Part shown: positions 1-5,012 of the stretch, piece after piece
Layout of the letters: each line of letters starts with the position of its first letter
How positions within the stretch are numbered: the first letter of the stretch is position 1
Assembly (NCBI GenBank): GCA_023145955.1
Contig: JAGLDA010000203.1
Span: 1 to 5,012 of the forward strand
Length of the DNA stretch: 5,012 bases
Reading direction: 5' to 3'
Source of the DNA: Bacteroidales bacterium
GTDB taxonomy: Bacteria; Bacteroidota; Bacteroidia; Bacteroidales; UBA1556
The notes under the pieces: generated by a model
The model's input: only the letters and a program-made list of their open reading frames with translations
Databases searched by the model: none
Told to the model about the DNA's origin: nothing
Translations under genes and position numbers: made by a program

Positions 1-132
1 TGAATCATAATTGGTATAATGCAAGTAAAATAAAGAATATACGTACTAAAGAAACTGAATATATATAAGTAGAGTAATTTATTTAGTCAGTTATGATTTT
101 AATTTGGTATTATTATCTATCTCGACAGAGTA
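1..132. other. Non-coding flank after the small helical gene
   Basis: This is AT-rich sequence following the TAA stop (133-135) of the small helical gene. I see no open frame, no GC-rich hairpin followed by a T run, and no RNA gene. A six-base inverted repeat (AACTGA at 53-58, TCAGTT at 87-92) has a 28-base loop and is too weak to call a terminator. Confidence 0.4.
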
Positions 133-552
133 TTAATATTTAGAAATTAACTCTTCAAATTGGGTTTTCATTTTCATTCTATCTATGGAGAAAGTTTTTG
201 TTATTGTATCAATATGGTCAATAATAAGAATTCCTTTTGTGCATAAATCTTTAATATTAGAATTGCTGACCTTTTCTAATTCAAGTGTTTTATTGACTAT
301 CTCTGATAAAAGTTTTAATAATAATTCAATATTTGATTTATCCACACTTTTAATCTTTTCAATAAATTTCGAATGATCAATATCCTTATTATTTTCCAGC
401 CCAAAATGGAATTGACTTACTAATGCATCATTAACTTCCTTTATTTCAACTTCAAAATTTACAGAACTCAGACCTACAACTTTGCCAATAAGTTTTGCTA
501 GTATTTGTGATAGTTGCTCAATTTCTTTCATTAAAAAATCTCGTTGTTCCAT
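133..552 (-). CDS. Small all-helical hypothetical protein, 139 residues
   Basis: I cannot assign a function. The protein has no signal peptide, no clear membrane segment and no metal-binding cluster (one Cys, about residue 104), so it is probably cytoplasmic. It is rich in Lys, Glu, Ile and Leu with almost no helix breakers, which predicts a helical bundle or TPR-like fold. The first helix (residues 4-24, starting RDFLMKEIEQLSQILAKLIG) is amphipathic. It resembles, from memory, the N-terminus of small uncharacterised proteins in Firmicutes and Bacteroidota that begin with D-(F/Y)-(L/I)-(M/L)-x-x-IEQL; the family DUF6483 is a possible but unverified match. The ATG at 550-552 is preferred because it keeps this motif whole; Met8 is an alternative. 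It lies 22 bases after the stop of the binding-protein gene, so co-transcription is likely. No SD-like sequence precedes it. That it is a real gene is fairly sure, given its length in AT-rich DNA and its operon-like spacing. Confidence 0.8.
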   Translation of the reverse strand: MEQRDFLMKEIEQLSQILAKLIGKVVGLSSVNFEVEIKEVNDALVSQFHFGLENNKDIDHSKFIEKIKSVDKSNIELLLKLLSEIVNKTLELEKVSNSNIKDLCTKGILIIDHIDTITKTFSIDRMKMKTQFEELISKY

Positions 553-574
553 AATGGCTGTATCTTATTATTAA

Positions 575-2209
575 TTAGTTTTTTACAACCCTTTTAAGGC
601 TAAGAAGGTTCATAGAGTTGACTCCTAATCCACGAATATTTTTTGCAGTAAAACGCAATGCTTCATCATAATAAAGTATGATTACTGGAGCATCATCAAT
701 TACCATTTTATCCATCTTACGGTATAACTGTATTCTTATACTATCATTTGTTTCGCTACGGGCTTTTACATATAATTTATCGAATTCGGTGGCGGTAAAA
801 TGAGTATAGTTTGCGCCTGCTGGGCAATGATTTGGAGAATAGAATAATGCCAAATAATTTTCAGGATCAGCGTAGTCAGCAATCCATGAGCCTCTAAAGA
901 AAGGCATTCGAGCATTTGCTATCATTTGACGTAGTGATGCTGGTTGGTGCACATCAATTTCCATATTTATTCCCAATTTTGAGCTTTCTTGCTGTATGTA
1001 TTTACAAATATCTAAATATGCCGATGTGGTAGATAAAGTAATTATTGGCAATCCTTCTCCATTTGGAAACCCAGCTTGTTTAAGTAGCGAAAGGGTAGAG
1101 TCTGAAGAGAAATAGTACCCTTTAGTTTCACCATTTTCAAAGCCTGGCATTCCCACAGGAACAAAGCCGTTATTTCCTGCTACTCCTATATTATTTCGTA
1201 GGTATCGCATCATCTTTTTACGGTCGAAACTATAATTTATAGCCTTACGAATTCTCTTATCCATAAGTATGCTATCCTTATTATTCTTCATTAGAAAACC
1301 AAGGTATTCAGTATTCAAATACGGAGCTCTGAGTAGCTTAACACTTTCTTTATATTTTGGGTTTAAATTCCCATTAGGAAGTAAAAGCTCATCTTTATAA
1401 CTGGGGTCAATGCCAGAAATAAAGTCAATATTACCTTTTATAAATTCTAGAAATACCGACTGCTTATCAATAATAAAACTTATGGCAATAGCATCAATAT
1501 AGGGGAGTTGTTGACCGTTTTCCTTCTCAAAATAGCGTTCGTTTTTTCTGAGAACGATTTTCACACCTTCTTTCCATACTTTAAGATAAAAAGGGCCTGT
1601 GCCAACAGGATGTCTGCTAAAATCAGACCCGTAAAATTCTACAGACTCATGTGCAACAGCGGAGAAATAAGGCATGCTCAATCTTCCAATAAATGGAGAA
1701 AATGCATTTTTCAACTTTATTATTACAGTAGTATCATTTGGGCTATTAATATTGTAAGCACCATTATTGTCTTTTGACAAAACATTTTTTAGCCAAACAG
1801 CACCTGGGCTTAAGGTCTTTGGTGAAAGTATACGTTGTAGGCTATATGTAATGTCTGAGGCAATCATTAGTCTGCCTACTGAATCTGGAAAAACTTCGCT
1901 ATTATGAAAAAATACATCTTTCCTAATATTAAAAGTGTATGTTTTGCCAGAGTCGGAAATTACCCATGATTTAGCTAAAGCAGGTTTTATATGTAGCTTA
2001 TCGTCTAGTTGTACTAGGCCATTAAAAATTTGATTATCTGCCCATATATTGGCTTGGTCGCGCGCAAATGCGGGGTCAAGTGAGCTTATTCCTGCCGATT
2101 CATTATATCTAAAAACAGTTTTGCCAACAGGCGATTCCATAGCTCCGCCACATGACCACAGGGCTATGCTTAAACCAATAATTAAAGAATATAGTATTGT
2201 TTTTTTCAC
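575..2209 (-). CDS. ABC transporter solute-binding lipoprotein, family 5 (oligopeptide/dipeptide type)
   Basis: Predicted to capture peptides or a similar small solute outside the inner membrane and pass it to an ABC permease. The 544 residues match the usual length of the OppA/DppA class. Residues 1-20 form a lipoprotein signal: a Lys-rich start, a hydrophobic stretch, then a lipobox-like LWSC with Cys20 as the expected lipidation site, so the protein is membrane anchored. The body fits SBP_bac_5 (about 70-460): ITYSLQRIL near 120-127, the PVGTGPFYLKVW signature at 201-212, the RKAINYSFDRKKMM helix at 321-334, and WIADYADPENYL at 442-453. The start is GTG (2207-2209). No in-frame ATG lies between it and the upstream in-frame stop, and any later start would remove the signal peptide. 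No permease or ATPase gene adjoins it, so the substrate cannot be inferred from neighbours. It is intact, and the small helical gene follows after 22 bases. The family is sure; peptide specificity is inference. Confidence 0.95.
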   Translation of the reverse strand: MKKTILYSLIIGLSIALWSCGGAMESPVGKTVFRYNESAGISSLDPAFARDQANIWADNQIFNGLVQLDDKLHIKPALAKSWVISDSGKTYTFNIRKDVFFHNSEVFPDSVGRLMIASDITYSLQRILSPKTLSPGAVWLKNVLSKDNNGAYNINSPNDTTVIIKLKNAFSPFIGRLSMPYFSAVAHESVEFYGSDFSRHPVGTGPFYLKVWKEGVKIVLRKNERYFEKENGQQLPYIDAIAISFIIDKQSVFLEFIKGNIDFISGIDPSYKDELLLPNGNLNPKYKESVKLLRAPYLNTEYLGFLMKNNKDSILMDKRIRKAINYSFDRKKMMRYLRNNIGVAGNNGFVPVGMPGFENGETKGYYFSSDSTLSLLKQAGFPNGEGLPIITLSTTSAYLDICKYIQQESSKLGINMEIDVHQPASLRQMIANARMPFFRGSWIADYADPENYLALFYSPNHCPAGANYTHFTATEFDKLYVKARSETNDSIRIQLYRKMDKMVIDDAPVIILYYDEALRFTAKNIRGLGVNSMNLLSLKRVVKN

Positions 2210-2213
2210 ATTC

Positions 2214-2221
2214 CAAATGTA
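2214..2221 (-). promoter_or_regulatory. Exact match to the Bacteroidota -7 box (TACATTTG)
   Basis: The minus strand reads TACATTTG, an exact fit to TAnnTTTG, ending only four bases before the GTG start codon. If used, transcription would begin at or just inside the start codon and give a leaderless or nearly leaderless mRNA. The nearest upstream TTG (2249-2247) is 25 bases away, somewhat more than usual, which weakens the case. It may be a chance match in AT-rich DNA. Confidence 0.25.
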
Positions 2222-2329
2222 TAAAAAATGTTTTATTAATTAATATCAATTATCTCAGTTCATGACAATATTAACCTTTAGACGCAGACTACACAGATTA
2301 ATTATGATAAAAAAGATTTCAGTTTTGCT

Positions 2330-2362
2330 TAAATATAACATATAAAGTCATAATAATCAAAA
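2330..2362 (-). promoter_or_regulatory. Candidate Bacteroidota-type promoter for the binding-protein unit
   Basis: On the minus strand a TTTTG (2362-2358) is followed after 20 bases by TATATTTA (2337-2330). This resembles the Bacteroidota primary-sigma promoter, a -33 TTTG or TTG followed by a -7 TAnnTTTG about 19-21 bases later; only the last base of the -7 box differs. Transcription would start near 2325 and give a leader of roughly 115 bases before the GTG start. In DNA this AT-rich a one-mismatch match can occur by chance, so this is a candidate only. It competes with the exact -7 match at 2214-2221. Confidence 0.35.
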
Positions 2363-2375
2363 TCTAAAAAAAAGT

Positions 2376-2389
2376 ATTTAGTACTAAAT
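2376..2389. repeat. Perfect 14-base palindrome, possible operator or weak 3' hairpin
   Basis: ATTTAGTACTAAAT is its own reverse complement over all 14 bases. It lies 13 bases upstream of the candidate -33 element (2362-2358), a position suited to a dimeric regulator of the binding-protein unit. On the minus strand it is followed by AC and then eight T, so it could instead act as a weak terminator-like hairpin for transcripts coming from ccoI. The stem is mostly A-T and has almost no loop, which makes efficient termination doubtful. The symmetry is certain; the function is not known. Confidence 0.45.
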
Positions 2390-2453
2390 TGGTTAATTTC
2401 AATCATATATTAAATACGCTAATAGATAATGTTCTAGAGTATTTTTTTTCAGT

Positions 2454-2487
2454 ATTCTATAATAAACATAATATCATTCTATTATAA
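2454..2487. repeat. Pair of near-identical 12-mers spaced 22 bases
   Basis: ATTCTATAATAA (2454-2465) and ATTCTATTATAA (2476-2487) match at 11 of 12 positions. Their starts are 22 bases apart, about two helical turns, so a protein bound to both would sit on one face of the DNA. The second copy overlaps the inverted repeat by two bases. The composition is almost pure A/T and the region is AT-rich, so chance is a serious alternative. Confidence 0.3.
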
Positions 2488-2509
2488 GTGCCACTATTAA
2501 TTGGCGCTT
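2486..2509. repeat. Inverted repeat, 8-base arms with an 8-base loop
   Basis: On the plus strand the arms AAGTGCCA (2486-2493) and TGGCGCTT (2502-2509) pair over eight positions with one T-G wobble. On the minus strand the same position is a C-A mismatch, so the RNA hairpin is better formed on the plus strand. It is the most GC-rich piece of the gap and lies about 60 bases past the ccoI stop. Nine A follow it on the plus strand, so on the minus strand the T run comes before the stem and not after it. It therefore does not have the layout of an intrinsic terminator for ccoI, although a role in ending or protecting the 3' end remains possible. Confidence 0.45.
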
Positions 2510-2568
2510 AAAAAAAAACTGTCATATATTTATATCAATTCTCTATATTTTTATAAAAAAACATGTTG

Positions 2569-4953
2569 CTATTTCATTTTTCTCATTAGAAATCTAGCTC
2601 CTAAAGTAACAAAAGCAACTACACTTATTGATGATAGTGGCATAAGTATAGCAGCAATAATTGGTGACAATTGACCGCTAACAGCATAGCTTAATCCTAC
2701 AACATTATATAAAAATGACATTCCAAAACTTGCATATACAATATTAATAGATTTTTTAGACTTTTCGAAAATCGCTGGTAATAGGTTGAAGTTTTTGGCC
2801 TCAAGAATAGCATCGCTAGCGGGTGAAAAATTGAATACATCGTCGGCAATGCTTATACCAATATTACTTTCCTTAAGTGCGCCAGCATCGTTAAGTCCAT
2901 CTCCTACCATCAATACATATTTACCTTCATCCTTAAGGTTTTTTATGTAGTTGTACTTATCCATGGGGCTCTGATTGAAAAGTAGATTTGTATTGTCTCC
3001 AAAGATATCTTTAAGCCTTTTTGCTTCCGCATCATTATCCCCACTAATTATATGTATTTCATAGTTTTTGTTAAGTTTATCTGCAAGAGTTTCTATTCCA
3101 TCTCGGTATGAGTTCTCTATTGAATAATAACCTATTACTTCATCATTTATTGAAATATGTACATTAGAGGCAAACTGACTCTCGTTTTTGGTTTCAATAT
3201 TAACAAAAGAACTTGAGCCCATTTTTAAATGAGTATCATTAAAGCTGCATTTAATGCCTGATGAAGCAATTTCCATAAAGTTGCTTAAGCTTAAATCTAT
3301 TGCTGTGGTAATACTATTAAAAATAGATTTACTTAATGGGTGCTGACTTTGTCGTGTTAGTGCTTTTACTTGTGATAACTCCTCATTGCTAAGTTCTCTG
3401 CCATAATATTTTACCGACTCAGAATCTATATGAGTTATGGTTCCAGTTTTATCAAATACAACGGTGTCCACTTTAGATAGTTGCTCTACAACGGTGGATT
3501 TTTTAAGATAAAAACCAAGTCTTCCAAAAGACTGCATTATATTGCCATAAGTAAAAGGGATACTAAGTGCAAGAGCACAAGGGCAAGCAACAATAAGCAC
3601 ACTTGTAAATGCCATTAAAGCCAAAGTGCTATCGTTCCATAACCAATATGCACCAGCAAAAGTTGCCATGGAAAGGATTACAATAGTGAAGGATTTGCTT
3701 ATCTTATCAATCAAGGTTGTTAAGCTCTTTTCGCTAGTATTACTATTTTCTTGATTCCACAATTGAGTAAGCTTACTTTGCATTACTTCCTTGGTAATTT
3801 CTATAATTATAGTGCTTCCTATCTGTTTTCCTCCAGCATATAATTCATCACCAGATTTCTTTACAACAGGTTTTGATTCTCCAGTTACAAAGCTGTAGTT
3901 AATACTTGCATCACCATTTATAAGTATCCCATCCGCAGGTATTAGCTCCTGATTGTGTACAATTATTTTGTCTCCAACCTTAATATTATTAATGGGAATT
4001 ATCTCTTCCTCTTCATCAACTATTTTGCTAACTGCTACAGGAAAATATGATTTGTAATCTCTCTCAAAACTCAGTGCTTGATACGTTTTGTTCTGATACC
4101 ATTTTCCTAATAACAGAAAAAATACCAATCCTGCTAAACTATCCATATATCCTGTTCCGGTGGATGATAGTATTTGATAAGCACTTTCTCCAAATATAGC
4201 TAGCATACCTATGGAAATAGGTAAGTCTATATTTATCATCTTATGCTTAAGGTTTTTATAAGCAGAGATAATATAATCATTGCCACAATACAAAATTATT
4301 GGCAACGATAGAAATAGGTTTATATATCCAAAAAAATGCTTGAAAGAGTCATCCAATAGTTCACCGCCAGGAATATAATCGGGCAAGCTAAGAAGCATGG
4401 TGTTTCCAAATACAAAGCCCGCAATCCCTATTTTTATTATTAGAGTTTTATTTTCAGTACTATTTTTTTTATCATCAATATCCTCAAGACTAATCATTGG
4501 TATATAATGAATAGAAGCAAGAAGTTCTACAACCTTTCTTAAACTTATTTTTGTATTAATAAAGGTAATATCAGCTTCTTTCTTAATGAAATTTACTGAT
4601 GATTGTGTAATGTTTGAATCTATTTGGTATAGATTTTCTAATAGCCAAATACATGAGCTACAATGAATATCTGGAATATATAGTTTTACCTTTGAATACT
4701 CACCTTCGGTAAAATAAATAAGCTTATTAGCTATTTCTTCATTATCTAAATAAGCATACTTCTTACCGAAATCATTAACTTCAACTTTTACTCCAGGATT
4801 ACTATATATATCGTAATAACCAGTCAGCTTATTATCATTAAGTAATTGATATACAGTTTTGCACCCTTCACAGCAGAAATTCTTATCTTGCCACACTATT
4901 GGGTATTTGCCGCAGTCTTCTCCACAATGTATGCATTTTATACTTTCACTCAT
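2569..4953 (-). CDS. ccoI: Copper-type P1B ATPase, CcoI/FixI-like (cbb3 oxidase assembly)
   Basis: An inner-membrane pump that uses ATP to move copper out of the cytoplasm; CcoI/FixI members supply copper to cbb3-type cytochrome c oxidase. The 794 residues are complete. A Cys-rich N-terminal domain (C7, C10, C14, C27, C28, C31) fits the putative metal-binding domain typical of FixI/CcoI. An HMA domain follows with HCSSC at 97-101. About eight membrane helices are visible (roughly 170-190, 207-228, 243-262, 269-287, 421-439, 445-467, 735-758, 762-789). Catalytic motifs: TGES at 357-360, the CPC metal site at 457-459, DKTGT with phosphorylated Asp501, HP at 538-539, SGDN at 637-640, GDGLNDAG at 684-691. 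YN (749-750) and MPLSS (771-775) in the last helices fit copper selectivity. Deviations: SSG at 564-566 where many relatives have GxG, and SGD for TGD. The ATG at 4951-4953 has only A/T-rich sequence before it. ccoS does not follow. A general CopA-like copper exporter is the alternative, but the N-terminal domain favours CcoI. Confidence 0.9.
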   Translation of the reverse strand: MSESIKCIHCGEDCGKYPIVWQDKNFCCEGCKTVYQLLNDNKLTGYYDIYSNPGVKVEVNDFGKKYAYLDNEEIANKLIYFTEGEYSKVKLYIPDIHCSSCIWLLENLYQIDSNITQSSVNFIKKEADITFINTKISLRKVVELLASIHYIPMISLEDIDDKKNSTENKTLIIKIGIAGFVFGNTMLLSLPDYIPGGELLDDSFKHFFGYINLFLSLPIILYCGNDYIISAYKNLKHKMINIDLPISIGMLAIFGESAYQILSSTGTGYMDSLAGLVFFLLLGKWYQNKTYQALSFERDYKSYFPVAVSKIVDEEEEIIPINNIKVGDKIIVHNQELIPADGILINGDASINYSFVTGESKPVVKKSGDELYAGGKQIGSTIIIEITKEVMQSKLTQLWNQENSNTSEKSLTTLIDKISKSFTIVILSMATFAGAYWLWNDSTLALMAFTSVLIVACPCALALSIPFTYGNIMQSFGRLGFYLKKSTVVEQLSKVDTVVFDKTGTITHIDSESVKYYGRELSNEELSQVKALTRQSQHPLSKSIFNSITTAIDLSLSNFMEIASSGIKCSFNDTHLKMGSSSFVNIETKNESQFASNVHISINDEVIGYYSIENSYRDGIETLADKLNKNYEIHIISGDNDAEAKRLKDIFGDNTNLLFNQSPMDKYNYIKNLKDEGKYVLMVGDGLNDAGALKESNIGISIADDVFNFSPASDAILEAKNFNLLPAIFEKSKKSINIVYASFGMSFLYNVVGLSYAVSGQLSPIIAAILMPLSSISVVAFVTLGARFLMRKMK

Positions 4954-5012
4954 TATTATTTAATTATATGTAATATTCTAGTGCTTATAATAAATAAAGT
5001 AAAGATAATCAG
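4954..5012 (-). other. AT-rich leader upstream of ccoI
   Basis: Only 59 bases upstream of the ccoI start are present. They are AT-rich, contain no SD-like sequence and no FNR-type TTGAT-N4-ATCAA palindrome. TATCTTTA on the minus strand (5007-5000) differs from the -7 consensus TAnnTTTG in one base, but its -33 partner would lie beyond the window. Whether ccoI has its own promoter here or continues an operon from the right cannot be decided. Confidence 0.3.

Larger units (their letters stand above)
2210..2568. other. 359-base intergenic gap without a gene
   Basis: This AT-rich gap separates the ATPase stop codon from the GTG start of the binding protein. No open frame of useful length with protein-like composition was found on either strand. 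In particular, no CcoS-like short membrane protein follows ccoI: the first ATG on the minus strand (2563-2561) runs into a stop after nine codons. The gap holds the separately listed hairpin, direct repeats, palindrome and promoter-like elements. It also has homopolymer runs: nine A at 2510-2518, eight T at 2442-2449 and eight A at 2366-2373 (plus-strand reading). It probably carries the 3' end of the ccoI transcript and the promoter and leader of the binding-protein unit. No clear intrinsic terminator for ccoI was found. Confidence 0.7.

Noticed and set aside
11..21. TATAAT hexamer on the plus strand near the left edge
   Set aside because: It fits a sigma70 -10 box, but the organism appears to use Bacteroidota-type promoters and no plus-strand gene follows it.
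185..376. Plus-strand open frame of 63 codons
   Set aside because: It lies wholly inside the small helical gene on the opposite strand and has no family-like motifs; it is an antisense shadow.
1508..1777. Plus-strand open frame of 89 codons
   Set aside because: It lies antisense to the well-supported binding-protein gene and its composition shows no recognisable domain.
2049..2243. Plus-strand open frame of 64 codons overlapping the binding-protein start
   Set aside because: Most of it is antisense to the signal peptide and N-terminus of the binding protein, with no motif of its own.
2234..2245. Palindrome TATTAATTAATA
   Set aside because: It is pure A/T in a very AT-rich gap, so chance is the simplest explanation.
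2240..2274. Inverted repeat TTAATAT / ATATTAA in the binding-protein leader
   Set aside because: Seven A-T pairs with a 21-base loop would be unstable, and such matches are expected in DNA of this composition.
2500..2568. Possible ccoS gene directly after ccoI
   Set aside because: Minus-strand frames here meet stops within about ten codons and none encodes a membrane segment.
4954..5012. FNR-type binding site upstream of ccoI
   Set aside because: No TTGAT-N4-ATCAA or close variant is present in the visible 59 bases.

Overview
The window reads as an AT-rich chromosomal segment of a bacterium of the phylum Bacteroidota. Three things suggest this. No Shine-Dalgarno-like sequence precedes any of the three genes. 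Matches or near-matches to the Bacteroidota -7 promoter element (TAnnTTTG) lie in the main intergenic gap. The P-type ATPase has the domain order and motif variants of CcoI/FixI-type pumps, including the GDGLNDAG form of the hinge motif. The genus cannot be told from the sequence.

All three genes lie on the minus strand, so transcription runs from high to low coordinates. From right to left: (i) positions 4954-5012 are a short AT-rich leader; (ii) 2569-4953 encodes a complete copper-type P1B ATPase, best read as CcoI/FixI, the pump that supplies copper for cbb3-type cytochrome oxidase assembly; (iii) 2210-2568 is a 359-base gap with no credible gene, holding a perfect 14-base palindrome, a GC-richer hairpin, a pair of near-identical 12-mers and promoter-like elements; (iv) 575-2209 encodes a complete lipoprotein of the family 5 (oligopeptide/dipeptide type) ABC solute-binding proteins; (v) 133-552 encodes a small, probably all-helical protein of unknown function, only 22 bases after the binding protein and probably on the same transcript; (vi) 1-132 is non-coding as far as can be seen.

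Two transcription units are likely: ccoI alone (or with genes beyond the right edge), and the binding protein plus the small helical protein. Nothing links them functionally beyond shared strand. The usual companions of each are missing: ccoS does not follow ccoI, and no ABC permease or ATPase accompanies the binding protein. I found no mobile element, CRISPR array, RNA gene or convincing new system. The points that merit a second look are the gene contexts, small motif deviations in the ATPase, the GTG start of the binding protein with a -7-like box almost touching it, and the palindromic elements in the gap.
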